The notes under the pieces: generated by a model
Databases searched by the model: none
What the model was told of the DNA's origin: nothing
What the model saw: only the letters and a program-made list of their open reading frames with translations
Made by a program: the position numbers and the translations under genes
In this document: piece by piece, positions 23,261 to 35,520 of the stretch
Position numbering within the stretch: the first letter of the stretch is position 1
Layout: the number at the start of each line of letters is the position of its first letter
Assembly (NCBI RefSeq): GCF_021869535.1
Contig: NW_026262712.1
Span: forward strand, 53,324,384-53,388,383
Source of the DNA: Mytilus californianus
Taxonomy: Eukaryota; Mollusca; Bivalvia; Mytilida; Mytilidae
Length of the DNA: 64,000 nt
Direction of reading: 5' to 3'

Positions 23261-23719
23261 CTGTTGTTATGAGGTAAATGAGAAGATTGCATGACTTGTA
23301 TGATGTATTGATTAAGTATACTGTTAACATATACATGTATTCTAAAGGTTAAAAGACAAAATGCACTTACCTTTGCGACTTTCTTTCCATTTTCAAATAA
23401 GTCCGGAGCAATACTGAAAAGTTCGTTCATTACCAATTAAAAGTAACAAGGATAAGGTTTCCTGTTATGAATGCTGCCTTAAGGATAAGTTTACTACGTG
23501 AGGTGCAACTTCCACTGCGCATGCCACTTTTTCGCTCGAGACTACCCAAAATAACAAAATTTAAAAAGGGTCAAACAAAACATCTAAGTTTTTATTCGGC
23601 TTAGATTAACCGTCTGTTTTTTCCTGTGTTGGTTGCAACTTTTACTTTTTGCACAAGTATTAACTTTTCAAAAAAGTTTGCCTGACCTCAGTTAGTAGTT
23701 AATACAGTTGTTAGCTTTC

Positions 23720-23955
23720 GTAATGACGGCTGCCACATGTGGAACAGAATTTGTTAACCCGTTCGGGACACCTGAGATCAATCAATGTTTTTGTAAGGGT
23801 TCATGTTGCTCAGTCTATAATTTTCTATGTTCTATGTTATGTGTACTGTTGTATGTCTTTTCGTCGTTTTTTGTTTTTGCTATGGTATTGTCAGTTAGTT
23901 TTCGACTTACGAGTTTGAAAGTGCCTTTGGTATCTTTCGCTTCTCTTTCTTTTTG
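23720..23955 (+). repeat. Dispersed repeat family 3
   Basis: Runs from 'GCTGCCACATGTGGAACAG' through 'TTTTCTATGTTCTATGTTAT' to 'GTGCCTTTGGTATCTTTCGC'. Colinear with 40,525-40,745 and 750-915. The open frame here is a by-product of the repeat. Confidence 0.75.
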
Positions 23956-24279
23956 AAAAAGACATATATTGCGTTCATAAAAGATTTTTTGCATACACAA
24001 TAAGCTGATACAAATGATGAAAAAACAGGAACAGTTTCCCTGATTAGTTTGTACTCTTCACGTATGAAATAATGCAATGATTTCGATCTTGTGATTTTAA
24101 CTATGTTGGTAACCTTCAGTGATTAAGAATGACAGTACTGTTAGTAATTTGATGGTCGCAATTGCAGTTAGCATAACGGATATTTGCAATCGTCAAATCG
24201 CAATTGACGGCGCAACTTTTCAACTACAGTACCTTACTGTTATTCCGATTCTAAAAAAAAATACATAAAACAAAAAACA

Positions 24280-24410
24280 AACGTATATTCAAAAAGATAT
24301 GAAAGAGGATGTTAATAAAACCTGACAAAATGAAACCTTAAACTACTTCAACTAACGGAATGAATGGAAAAGAACTATCATATTCCTAACTTAGTACAAG
24401 CATTTTGAGC
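24280..24410 (-). repeat. Partial copy of dispersed repeat family 1
   Basis: Contains a diverged 'ACTATCATATTCCTAACTTA' segment matching the family's minus-strand form, without its other end. Confidence 0.45.
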
Positions 24411-25039
24411 AACCCAAACCAATTAACAAATTCATAATGCATAACAAAAAAAAAATTTCGTCAGAGCTTGAAAAATAGATAAATTCAAATAAAATCAAGT
24501 TCTGCTCTCACATTGTGACGTCGCTAATAAGTTCTGCTTAAACATCTGAAAGACATGATTCGAATATTTATCGGTCGTCCCACTGTCTATATCATTCTGC
24601 TCAGCTCTTAATAAAATTGCATATCAAGTTTTGTGTCGTCAAATACGTTGACCTGGCATTAATATCTTTGACCTGGACATATCAGCGACGTCATAATGTT
24701 TGAACCGACGTTGATACGTTTGACCCAAACTTATGAAGTCATCTTCCGATTAGCTGGTGAAACAAAGAAAACACTCTCAAAATACCCAAATACAGCCCGA
24801 TACATCAATTATCAGTTTTTCTGCATTTTGAAATTGTAAAATATCAGATGATCGACACAATATGAAGGTTTTTTGATCTCAACAAAAAGCTTCATATTGT
24901 GACTCGCAGCTGATATTTTACATTGTCTCGGAACGAATAATGTAAGCTTGACATTTGTGTGTGGACACCTTTCTTTCAGTTTTAGTCAGAAAGGTAGTGA
25001 GATTTGTCATTTGAGGTTTGCTTTCGCTGCAGCAATATA

Positions 25040-25240
25040 TAGAACTCACGAGGAAGCTATTAAACCAAGAGTTCCATGTGGTTAAGTTGAAATCATCCTT
25101 TCGTTAATTTTACGGACGCCATCACGAGTTGGTTGACCGATATGGAATATGACGACGGATATGTTCCAATTGTCGTAACTACAATCCCGTCCCCTCCCCC
25201 CGAATATGACCTATATTTACTTAAGAAGGCTATTCAAGAG
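25040..25240 (+). repeat. 5' part of a family-3-type dispersed repeat
   Basis: The segments 'CTATTAAACCAAGAGTTCC', 'TACGGACGCCATCACGAGTT' and 'GATATGTTCCAATTGTCGTA' match, from memory, the front half of the long mussel repeat whose back half is family 3. The ORF starting at 25,133 lies in it and is not a gene. Confidence 0.55.
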
Positions 25241-25879
25241 AGACATATCGTGCGTTGTAGCATTGATTGCATACAATCACATTGCTTCAACTTAGTCACT
25301 GTAACTGATGGTTAACTTTTAATCTACTGAAATGATTCGTCCAGTAGTTTTTTTTAGTTCATATTTAAATGATGCGTTCAGATCGTAAATTCTTAGTATT
25401 CAAATTTGGTAATTGTACTAAATCTTGAGTTAAAATTAACTCAAGCGAAGTTGACCTTCTAAGATACAAACAGTTTGACAGTAGATTTGGTCATGGTGTT
25501 CACCAGTGTTCTGTACATTTCCAATGTAACTTATAATTAATGTGCCTAATAACATTATCGGTACCAAATTTACTGCAGTTCAACAATTATTGTCCCTTCA
25601 GTAAAGCTCAGGTTCAAAGTATTTGAAAATCTGTAGCATAGTACAGACGTTAAAGAACTGTTATAACCAAAAAAAGACCAAAAACACGGACAAGGAATCA
25701 GAAACCTCTTGAGTGTTATACATTTGTTTCAGACAAAAGCAAAGGTATCATATAACTTTCATAATTGTTGTTTGTATACAATATTTGTATTTCTGATTAA
25801 GTTGCAAAAGTGATCCGACTATTAAACCACATCTCATTTTTTTATATTTAAAGTAATTTATAGCGTAAATTCAACTATC

Positions 25880-26080
25880 AAAAAGAAAAATAACAAAAAT
25901 ACCGAGCTCCGAGAACAATTCAAAAAGCGGAAATTCCTTTATCAAATGACAAAATCAAAAGCTCAAACAAAATAAACGAATGGAAAACAACTGTAATATT
26001 CCTGACTTGGTACATGCATTTCCTTATAGAAAATTGTGGTTTAAACCTAGTTTTATATCTAGCTATAATAATAGACGGAC
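25880..26080 (-). repeat. Dispersed repeat family 1
   Basis: Minus-strand copy ('ATATTCCTGACTTGGTACAT'), about 220 bp 3' of exon D. Confidence 0.7.
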
Positions 26081-26281
26081 AGCGTTAATGAAGTAAAGCA
26101 AAAGAATAAAAACCCAAACAAGGATAATACTTTTTTTTATCAATGTTTATGTATAATACTCTCAATTCAAGTAAAAATTACCAGTTGTCAATACTCAGCG
26201 CCAGAACAATAACAGATGTCATTGGCTTATGTGAACAGAATTGTTTTTTGTAATTAAAAATAAAGCATTTGATATCATACA

Positions 26282-26287
26282 TTTATT
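26282..26287 (-). promoter_or_regulatory. Possible polyadenylation signal of exon D
   Basis: AATAAA on the minus strand, 17 nt past the TAG stop. Its survival argues that D was once a real gene end. Confidence 0.35.
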
Positions 26288-26303
26288 TCTTTGCTTTAAT
26301 GAA

Positions 26304-26545
26304 CTATTTTGTACAAACAACGCATCGAACATCTGCTTTATTTGTGTATGGGGGACACCTCAAACTGCCACCTTTGGTTGTGATTCCATAGAATAAAGCC
26401 CCGTTATCATCTATAGCTTTATCGTCGAGTGGCTCGGCTTTTTTGTCAACACATGCATACTCCTTACTGCTGCTATGACTCCTATGATCCGTCATAAGAA
26501 AACCACTGTATTCGGATGTCCAGCCCTTGTAGCATGTTTTTCTAC
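26304..26545 (-). pseudogene. Gene D: isolated last exon of a short-chain collagen C4-like gene
   Basis: 242 nt, open throughout, acceptor CATTACAG, TAG stop at 26304-26306. It encodes R-K-T-C-Y-K-G-W ... C-V-D-K ... R-C-P-P-Y ... R-C-V-V-C-T-K. It has one extra Ser codon relative to A, B and C. The conserved Cys of C-G-S-L-R-C (Cys215 in gene B) is Gly (GGT at 26370-26372). About 270 nt of upstream intron resembles gene A, then similarity stops. No exon 1, 2 or 3 of the family was found between here and gene C. It is probably a truncated duplicate, although a distant or unrecognised upstream exon cannot be excluded. Confidence 0.7.
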
Positions 26546-29379
26546 CTGTAATGAGAAAACTGTTTTGCTGAAAGTTTGTTACTCTAGTTACTATGAGTTT
26601 TAAACACTGTTCTGTGGATGAAATTAATGCTGATATTTATTCTGTATTTCTCAGTTTATGTAAAACAACAGTATGCCAAATATAAATATTTGTATCTGCT
26701 TACCTTGGAATGTCAACTATGTATAGTCGTGTTACTGTAAACACTCATAGACAGACACTTATTGTCCTTTATAATTGTATTGTGCTATCCATGAAGCAAT
26801 TTTAGTGCTTAATATACTTAACATCGTTGTATCTTGAAGTAATCTTGGATTAATTGACAGCCATCAAAATTCATGTTGCATTCGCAACCGTAAGAGTACT
26901 GTTTATCCTTCTCGGAACGCTCTCTTAGTTTTAATCGAATCGACCATGTATCTCAAACGTCGATAATTAACTTAAGATCGTCTTTGGTTACTCTTAGCAA
27001 ATTTTAAGTGTATAAGCATTATTGATTTACTGAAAACTTAACAGAAAATTCTAAGAGTGGTCAGAGGCATCTCAGTTTCTCTCTAAGATGGTAAAATGTC
27101 ACTTAAAATGTTTTTGCATTTTCGTATCCAGAGAAACAATATTATATATATAAAAACAAATCATTGAATTTCCTAGACGACCATAGGATTTTCCGTGATT
27201 ACAGAATTGGAAAATGTCTAAAGTAACAGCATTTTGTCAACATTGTTTCCAATTCATCTTTGTTAAAGCTGGCTTTTCTTATAAAAATAAGGAGATGTGG
27301 TTTGATTGCTAATGAGACAACTTTCTGCCAAAGTTCAAACGAAGTAGATGTAAGCAATTACAGGCAACAGTGCGGCCTTCAACATTGAGACACGAAAAGT
27401 ATCAAATAATTAAACAGCAGTATTTATAATAACTCAATTAGGACGGATTTTTTTTTTTTTTTTTTTGGTTTTGCCCATAACATGTGATTCATAACAATAC
27501 AGGATCAAGTTTGCTAATAAAAGGCTCAATTGGTATCTATACGAATACCTACAACCTGTCTATCAACTGTATTGCCGAGACGGACATGTAGTCATAGAAA
27601 AGGTTTACATTTTAATTATCTCATTACTGTACATGTTCCAATAGAATAAATCTAGTATTGTCCCTTTTTCTTTTCACAGGAAGGGTTCAAATGAATTGCA
27701 GCAAATCAATCAGCTATCAGAATTTTCACAGAACCATTCTATTAAGAAGAAAACGTCTGTTTGATAAGATTGCGTCAAAGTGAAGCTTAGAGTGTCGAAA
27801 ATTCATAACTTTCAACCGAATTTAAAGGACAATCAAAAACACGTAATCTGTCTGAAACTAATCCAAATATAATTTATTTCAAAATCTTCGTAATCTTTAG
27901 TACAGAAGTTAATAACAATTTTTAAATTTTATTAAAGGAAATAGAACATTTATTTGAAGCCGTTATTAAATTATATTTGACGGGCGTTTGTATAGATTAC
28001 ATGGAAGTAACCAAAACATTGAAGCGACCTTCAAATGTTAGGAGCGGAGATGTGGTAGTGACATGATTGTTTACTATTTGACTTTCTGTGGAGCATACAG
28101 CTTTGGATGTAGATGAATTTATAATTTCATCTTGAAGAATTTCCGTGTAATAATAACGTCATACGGCCTCACATTGTTGGCTGCTCTGTTGGCTGGTACG
28201 AACACAAAACGTCCTTGAAGTTTGTTTTTTATCAATGAAATGGGCGTATTACTAACAGTTTTCTCAATTGTTTTCAAAACGTAATACTAGTATGGGATAT
28301 GCGAATATCAACAATATTCAGATATTTATACAAATATAAATCAAGTGAATTTTCATCAGATATATTCCGTTTACACGTATACAATATGAAGAACGAGCAT
28401 AATTGATGACCTGACAGCATTCTTTTCAATGTAATTGTGTTAGAGGATGATAATTTAGTCCTTTTCCAGAAAATGTTTAACCTCTCTGTCCTGAATGATG
28501 TACAGGTCTTATGTTTTACCGTCTCATGTTGAAGGAGATATCTTTCTTTTCCGACGTCTGATGTAACCAATGTATACTTAACGATAATGGATAAATCTTC
28601 TACTGTCTTTTTATACATGTAAGAAATTATAGGTGGCTCTATGTTATCAAATTCAGTAGGTTGTGAACGGTGGAGTCATTTATAATACTAGGTAATTCAA
28701 TAAAAGTGAAACCTCTGTTAATGTATTCCTTTTTTTCAGAAAAAGCCTTTTAAGATCTTCAAGTTTGCCAATACATGGGAACAGACTTTTGTGATAACGT
28801 ATAACACTAGTGATGAATATTACCTGATTAACTAATTGGTATTTGACCCAGTTTGCAAAATTATTTACGTGTACCTTTTTTTTAAAATATAGATATTAGA
28901 TCATCAAGTGTTAAATTCATTTAGTTCGTTTAAAACGTTTTTCATGAGACATATGATTACGTTGTTTTTATCATGTTTATTAACAATATTAACAATATTC
29001 TTGATATCAATAGAGGAAGTTTAAGCTATATGTCATGTCCCATGATATTGTTAACCCGACCGAGGGTATGTGCTGTTGGTAGTCGTTTAATCCATGACCG
29101 TTGACAAATTGAACAGGAATCTACAAATTATTTATGGGATTGTCCTGGTTGTTTCTGTACTGCTTCCAGTGGTTGGAATTTTTATCAATTTGATATTGTG
29201 TTTGTGTTTTCCTTTATGCTGATAGATCTATCGTCTGAACTTCTTCGGTCTTGAGATGCGGCATAGATGTGTGTTCTTGTGTTCGTTCAAAAAATTCACG
29301 GCCTATTCATCCTCCATATTGAATACATTTTGGTTTAGTTCATGTTACATGTTTACATGTTTAATCATGCTAGTGTTAA
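26546..29379. other. Spacer between exon D and LINE 1
   Basis: 2.8 kb. The first 270 nt resemble gene A intron 3. A family-2 repeat (27,280-27,415) and a poly-T tract (27,451-27,469) follow. The ORF at 28,274-28,618 (minus) has no recognisable family. Part of 28.9-29.4 kb may be the decayed 3' end of LINE 1. Confidence 0.5.
27280..27415 (-). repeat. Dispersed repeat family 2
   Basis: Begins 'AATAAGGAGATGTGGTTTGA' and continues with 'GTGCGGCCTTCAACATTGAG'. It is the reverse form of the family end seen at 33,600. Confidence 0.7.
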
Positions 29380-31467
29380 AAGTGCATATTATGATTTTTC
29401 TTTTATAATATTCATTTTCTTTGCAGTAATCGCATAAACTGTTTTCTAATACTTTATGTTAATGGAACAAATGGAGTAATTTACATTTAAACATGTTGTT
29501 ATTTAGGTATTTAAACTGAAGAGTGTTTTTCAAATTTTGTGTTCAAAATACCTTCCCTCTTGTGAAAACCTAAAGTTTTTAGGTTGTTTATGAACGTCAA
29601 ATAGTATTGAATATATTTCTTTATTATTCATTTCAGGACTGATACTATGGTTGTTTAATATTTGCAGATTGTTGGTATTTTTTATGTGTATTTTTGTTTT
29701 AAATGAGCTTTCTTGCTTTAAAATACTTTGCCAATGTTTTGGAATAGCTTTTGTTATAATGGATAATTCTCTAACCAAATATCGGTTGTCCATTCGTTTG
29801 ATGTGTTTTGTCATTTGATTTTGCCATGTGATTAGGGACTTTCCGATTGAATTTTCCTCGGAGTTCAGTATTTTTGTGATTTTACTTTTTATCTTTTAAT
29901 TAAAGTAATATTATATTGTCTGAACTTTTACCGATTTCATCAAGTATGTCATTTACATACAGAATATTATGTTGAATCCATTTTGTAAACAATAAACACT
30001 TTCCCTTTGTATGTTATGATTACCCCATAAAATCTACTTTCTTATGTCTTGAAAAGATTGTGGCATCTTTGTTTGTAAACCTTTGACATTATTCCATGTT
30101 TTTATCAGTTGCCGATAGAACTCAGGAACGGATTGAAATATTTTTTGTCCCACATATTAACAGAAATATCATAAGGTCCTTACCAAATTTATCAAGGTAA
30201 ATGGGGGCAAAATTGACCAATTATCCAATTATCCAATTATGTTTAAAAAAACGATTGACCAATAATCACACGAGTTTTGTTTAAATTTTAAAATCCAGCG
30301 TAATTGAGGTGTTTTGAGATACATATATTTGTCGATAATTTTTAAACGTCCTTCCAAATAGTCTTTACATAAAAGTTGTCCATTTAACTTTATCTTTTTT
30401 CCTATTCAATATGAATTTATATGCAAGATTTTTAAATTTTGTATTATTTTCTTTGTTTTACACATGTTTGAAGCAATTTAAGTTAACTGTAAAATAATTA
30501 ATGATTCTACTACTATTATTTTACCTATTAATGTAAAATTTCTCTGAATCCAGTCTGATATTATCTTTCCACATTTCAGTATTAAGTTTTAACAGTTTTG
30601 ATTGATATAACCAAAGTAGAAGCCAAGACTTTTAATGGTATCAGTTTTCGAATTTATGTGTTTAAGTTTGTCTCTACTACGTGAACTATGTTTAAGTTGT
30701 CCAAATCAAAATCCTTCTGTTTTGTTTCTGTTTAACTGTAATCACGAGAAGCTTCCAAAAGTTTCAATTATATTCATTGATAAACATCTTTCGGTGATTT
30801 TAGAAACAGGGTTGTACTGTCGGCAAGTTGACATATTTTCAGTGAGCAGTTTTTACCATCAAGTTTTACTTTTAAACCTTCGAGGTTATTGTTTTGTCTT
30901 AATCTAAGTGGCACAATTTAAACTACCAAATCAAAGACATTGTTGAATTCCGCAAATAATATTAAAATGACTGGAAACACAACCGTCATTGAGTATCCCT
31001 TGTATGTCTGTGTACATTGCTTGGATCCATCTAATAAAACGTCTTTTAAAGCAAAAAATGTTCATGGTTTCTGACATAAATTTTCTCTCATGGTAGTCAA
31101 ATGCCTTGGAAAAAATCAACAAAAAATATAGCTCAATCTCCTTCAAAGTTCTCAGAGTAACCCTTAACATCTTGTATTTGCCAAATATTGAAACCTATAT
31201 ATCTTTTTTTATATAACCTTTTTGTTCAGTATGAGTTATTTTTGGTAGTTCTGGTTTTAATCTTTGAGCAAGTGAATAAGCTAGTAAGTTCAAATCATAG
31301 TTTAACAATTATTGGACGGTAATTATTTAAAGAAAGTGGGTCCTATTTTTTGTTTAATATTGCCCCTAATTTGTGAACTTCACAATTCCATTTTCTTCAT
31401 TGCAGAAATTGAAAACGGATACAACAATTTATTTTATTTTTTCCCAAAATTTCTGTAAAATTCAACG
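29380..31467 (-). mobile_element. LINE 1 (L1/Tx1-like), reverse transcriptase part, degenerate
   Basis: Minus-strand frames with many breaks give, in order, an N-V-E-F-Y start at the junction (31,467), F-S-K-A-F-D and R-W-I-Q-A-M-Y (in 30,931-31,170), G-I-Q-Q-C (a decayed G-x-x-Q-G), and Q-L-A-D-S-T-T-L-F (about 30,805-30,831, catalytic box with Ser for Asp). These are followed by I-K-S-L-G-F-Y-F-G-Y (30.6 kb), W-I-x-N-x-I (30.1 kb) and S-I-I-T-K-A-I-P-K-H-W (29.7 kb). The layout is that of an ORF2-type reverse transcriptase with its C-terminal region. The element continues at 39,287 after a large insertion. It is not functional. Confidence 0.8.
29785..29900 (+). repeat. Dispersed repeat family 1 inside LINE 1
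   Basis: Includes 'CCATTCGTTTGATGTG' and 'CTCGGAGTTCAGTATTTTTG'. The apparent Met start of the 29,530-29,814 ORF comes from this repeat, so that ORF is a chimera of repeat and LINE. Confidence 0.7.
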
Positions 31468-31471
31468 TTAA

Positions 31472-33010
31472 GGGTCCGTGTATATTTGCGTCCATTCGTT
31501 TTTCATTTTGAAATATCAAAACAAAAACCAATAACGAAAGGGTTTTCATTTTTCGTTTTTGATTTCTCAAAAACCAAAACGAAAAACAAAAGTGTATTAA
31601 TTTTTCGTTTTTGATTTCTCTAAAACCAAAATGGAAAAGGAAAGTGTTTTCATTTTTTGTTTTTGATTTCTCTAAAACCAAAATGAAAATCAAAAGTGTT
31701 TCCGTTTTTCGTTTTTGATTTCACTAAACAAGAATTTTGTATTTAATTCTAATTATTTCTCGTTTTATAATGTACAATGTTTTCCTTTCTTGTTTCGCAG
31801 TCATTGATAGTAAATAATGCTAATGTAAACACCCCGGTGTTCTTTCAACATAATGTAGACAAAATAGACCGCCTGACTTATGAATTGAACTACGATGATA
31901 CATGAATCAAAGCCTTTCAAATTACCTTGTTTATATCTTTAATAAAAAATAATTATTATATTTAAATATTAAACGAATCATAAATTTTATTGTACAATAT
32001 AATATTATATAAAGATGGTACAAATAAATAGATTGATTACAACATCACATTAACAAGGGAGGTTACTACTTTTAAAAACTTATAAGAAAACTACCCCGGT
32101 CGTTAAAGTATACATGCACTGTCACTGTGGTTATCAGATCTTTAATCGAAGATAAAGTCGACGGATGCAAAAGACTTTATCATTCTGAACAATAAGGGTG
32201 CGTGATCTTTACTTTTAAATTTAGAAAGGTTGATCTCAGATGATTAGAATTCATAACCAAGGTCCATTATACGAACATTCAGGACGATAATGTGTTTTGC
32301 TTGATCAATTCATTAAAAAACAAATTTCCGCAATTTCACAATTCAAACCGGGATTAGCATTCAATCATTTTGCCATTCGGAGCCTACTCGGTATTAGTTT
32401 TGCTTATTTTTGAGAGCTATATGGTGACCCTTAACTAGAGCCTGGGTGTGGATGGGGGTTTACGGAATAGAGATTAGTGGGCAAAACATATAAATAATAG
32501 AGACAATGGACCAAGAAATAAAAAAAAAAATAGAATAATGAGGTATTAAAATATAAAAAGAATAGAATAATTGGCAAAAAGTATAAAGAAATAAACATGA
32601 TAAAGAATAGAGAAAAATGGCCTGAAACACTGATTAAAGAATAGAGAAAAATGAAATAGAATATCAAAGAATACAGAAATGAAGAAATACGCATCCAGAC
32701 CATCATACTAGTTGCCTAAACCAACGTTATTTTGTCTCCGGTAGAATGTTATTGGTTTTCATACGTTTTCTTTTTATTTCTATGCCTACCAATTAAGTCA
32801 TGAACTTTCATAGTTTGCCAGCTTATTACATTATAAAATAAGACAAAGCCGAACATCACTCTGGATTTTTTCTCAAGTAGACCTCAGCTACCCATCCTAC
32901 CACACCATTACCGAAAAGTTAATAAAAAAATCAACGGCAATACTTTTGTCCGCACTAGGTGCAAAGGGAAGCTGGGTACCTGAGGTCTCTGGAGAAAAAA
33001 TCCAGGGTGT
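31472..33010 (+). repeat. Left terminal inverted repeat of the TTAA element
   Basis: Matches 37,764-39,286 in reverse, including the paired low-complexity open frames at 32,431-32,706 and 38,041-38,322. The outer part holds a 52-bp minisatellite (31,550-31,730). Small indels separate the arms, so the copy is not very young. Confidence 0.85.
31550..31735 (+). repeat. 52-bp minisatellite in the left arm
   Basis: The word GATTTCTC/GATTTCAC recurs at 31,561, 31,613, 31,665 and 31,717, exactly 52 bp apart, in a TTTTCGTTTTTGATTTCTC context. A mirrored set lies at about 39,040-39,235. Confidence 0.85.
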
Positions 33011-33374
33011 AGGATAAAGCAAAACATTGTAATCCACAAAGCCAAGTGTGTGGCTGTTGTTTTCAGGGTATGAATGGTTCTTTTCCTCGTTGAAGACCCT
33101 CCAGCTACTTTCAAGATGAAGAACGGGAATAAAAGCCCTGTTCATTGATAATTTGTATTTTTTCTATGTATTGTGTGCGATTTTGTCCCATGCACATCTC
33201 TTTATTTTCTATTTTAGGGCCTAAACACGGCTCAATGCAATTTTAACCCTTCAATATTAAAGATCATATGTTACATTATTGTTTCGGATAAGAGTGAATT
33301 TGGTACCTATTAAAACGTTTAAACCCGCTGCATTTGTTTGCACCTGTTCTAAGTCAGGAACCTGATGTTCAGTA

Positions 33375-33630
33375 GTTGCCGTTTGTTGATGTGGTTCATA
33401 GTTGTTCTCGTTTCTTGTTTATTATATAGATTATACCGTTGCATAGTTTTCCCGTTTTAATGGTTTTGCACTGGTCATTTTGGGGCCCTTTGTAGCTTGC
33501 TGTTCGGTGTGAGCCAAGGCTCCGTGTTGAAGATCGTACTTTGACCTATAATGGTTTTTCTTTTACAAATTGTAACTTGGATGGAGAAATGTCTCATTGG
33601 CACTCATACCACATCTTCTTATATCTATAT
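33375..33630 (+). repeat. Dispersed repeat family 2
   Basis: Contains 'GTTGCCGTTTGTTGATGTGG', 'GGTGTGAGCCAAGGCTCCGT' and ends 'TCATACCACATCTTCTTATA'. I recognise it as one of the most common mussel repeats. The other copies here are more diverged. Confidence 0.8.
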
Positions 33631-33789
33631 ATGGTCTTTTTAATTGAATTTGGAGATTGGGATTTCTAGCTTTAATCTCACCCATGTCAGCTTTTTATTT
33701 GTATTTACAGGAAAGAGAGCTAGTTTTGTATTCTTAAATATACTGTAACAGTTTAATTTTCCATGAAAAAAGGACATTTTTTTTCTATG

Positions 33790-33900
33790 TCCGGTAGCAT
33801 CGTATCATATCTGGACATCGGCTGTTGTCTGCTCTTTGGTCGGGTTGTTGTCTCTTTGACATATTCTCCATTTCCATTGTCAATTTTATTATCGGTAGGC
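33790..33900 (+). repeat. Dispersed repeat fragment (TTGTCTCTTTGACATATTC type)
   Basis: Holds 'GCTGTTGTCTGCTCTTTGG' and 'TTGTTGTCTCTTTGACATAT', which I recall as a common bivalve repeat. The ORFs on both strands here are repeat-derived. Confidence 0.5.
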
Positions 33901-34734
33901 ATTTAAAATGGCCAACCATACACGACCGTTCATTAGTCGTCGTAGATCTATTCCAAGTCTTAATAAGTCTACACAAAGCAGAAAAGGAAATTTTACAACA
34001 AGGAATAGCACACAACTGAAGCCATAGTCATAAAGATCGATTGACTGATTGGTGTTCCTTTGACGTCGCCGCAGAACATAAAATTATTACCTGATCTTCA
34101 TTCTCAGCATTTTCAATCTCTATTGTTCCCAAGGAAGCAACCATTTGATTCTCTGGGGTGGGGCATGGATTTGTACCCGAAGTCAAAAATTTTTTTTTTA
34201 ACCCAGACTGAAAAACATGCCTATATCCATGGCCACACACAAACACAATAATATTTTCAAGATTTATTAAAAAAAAAATTTTATTACACTTTTATATTTT
34301 TATGTTGTTTTGAAATATTAATTTGACTTGAATTTATACGAATTTACTAAATATACATGTTTATACCAAGCCAAGTCCGTTTATATCTTGTTTCTCGCCT
34401 GACTATACAAAAGGCCAGGAGAGCTTAGGCCATCATTTGTCGTCTTTGATAGATATGGTTGACTGATAAGCTTTCTATATAAAGTAATGGGACAATGGCA
34501 TGAAGACATCACCAAATCACCATATACAATACACAAAAAGACACCTAGAGCTTACCATATGGTCTTCAACTACCCACCAACAGGCAGTTAGCTCTGGTTG
34601 GCCTTAAACACAAATCCAAGGGCACAGCAAAATGAGAAAATATCGAATTAAAACTGGGTGACCTGGGAGGAAAACATTGGAACTTTCCTAAGAAATACAA
34701 ATTTCACCCCCCCCCCCACCCCTTCCCCCCTCAG

Positions 34735-34870
34735 CATTTTAATAAAGAGATGTTGTATGATTGCCAATGTGACAACTATCCCCAAAGTTCAAATGAAGTG
34801 GATGTAAGCAATTAAATATAGGCAACCGTACCACCTTTAACAATGAGGAAAAAAACAGTAGGGTATAGTC
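34735..34870 (-). repeat. Dispersed repeat family 2
   Basis: Starts 'AATAAAGAGATGTTGTATGA' and contains 'GATGTAAGCAATTAAATATA', like the copy at 27,280. Confidence 0.65.
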
Positions 34871-34884
34871 GGCTATGAAAGGCA

Positions 34885-35040
34885 CCATTTTCTACATAAG
34901 AAAATGCCTGTACCAAGTCAGGAATATGACAGTTGTAATCCATTCGTTTGATGTGTTTGTTTTTTTGATTTTGCCATTTGATTGGGGACTTTCCTTTTTG
35001 AATTTTCGTAGGAGTTCAGTATTTTTGTGATTTTACTTCT
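34885..35040 (+). repeat. Dispersed repeat family 1
   Basis: The best preserved copy in the window: 'CTGTACCAAGTCAGGAATAT', 'CATTCGTTTGATGTGTTTG', 'AGGAGTTCAGTATTTTTGTG'. Confidence 0.75.
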
Positions 35041-35094
35041 GACATGAAAAATATGAAACAGTTCAGTTGAGAAAAAACGGCCTAATTTATAACA

Positions 35095-35520
35095 CAATAA
35101 AACGAAAAAAATATGACAGACATCAACAAACGACAACCATTGAACTACAGGCTCCTAACTTGGGACAGACACATACAGTATGTGGCGGGGTTTAACATGC
35201 AAGTGAGCGTTCAACCCTCCCGTTAACCTTGGACGAGTTTTGTTACAGAACAACATAAGAACAAACTATAAAAATCAGTTGAAAAGGGCTTAACATATCA
35301 GATCGATACAAAACAGAAAAAAACATCTAATAAAAGAACAGACCGGACGTGGCAGGGTATTTATACATCCTTAACAAACAAAAAAGGACACAAAGTACAG
35401 ATCTGAGAGTAATCGCAGTACTGACAGCTAGTTTAAAGCCAATAACAACTAATACAACAATCATGTATCTAAGACAAAAATATCAATCAGTACACATCCA
35501 ACATCCAATGGATTTAGTGT
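35095..35520 (+). repeat. Dispersed repeat (GTGGCGGGGTTTAACATG type)
   Basis: Contains 'GGCTCCTAACTTGGGACAG', 'GTGGCGGGGTTTAACATGC' and 'AAAATCAGTTGAAAAGGGCT', which I recall as frequent in bivalve genomes. Single copy here, no coding. Confidence 0.55.

Larger units (their letters stand above)
21248..26303. other. Intergenic region between gene B and exon D
   Basis: 5 kb without a supported gene. Repeat copies lie at 23,720-23,955, 24,280-24,410, 25,040-25,240 and 25,880-26,080. The segment 23,145-23,350 matches the upstream region of gene A. I see nothing in 21,300-23,140. Confidence 0.6.

Noticed and set aside
25133-25315. 60-codon plus-strand ORF beginning M-T-D-M-E-Y-D-D-G-Y
   Set aside because: Its first half lies in a dispersed mussel repeat and the rest has no family signature.
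28274-28618. 114-codon minus-strand ORF
   Set aside because: The longest ORF in its area, but of unremarkable composition with no motif. It may be part of decayed repeat DNA.
31397-31693. 98-codon minus-strand ORF
   Set aside because: A chimera of the TTAA element's minisatellite and out-of-frame LINE 1 sequence across the insertion junction.
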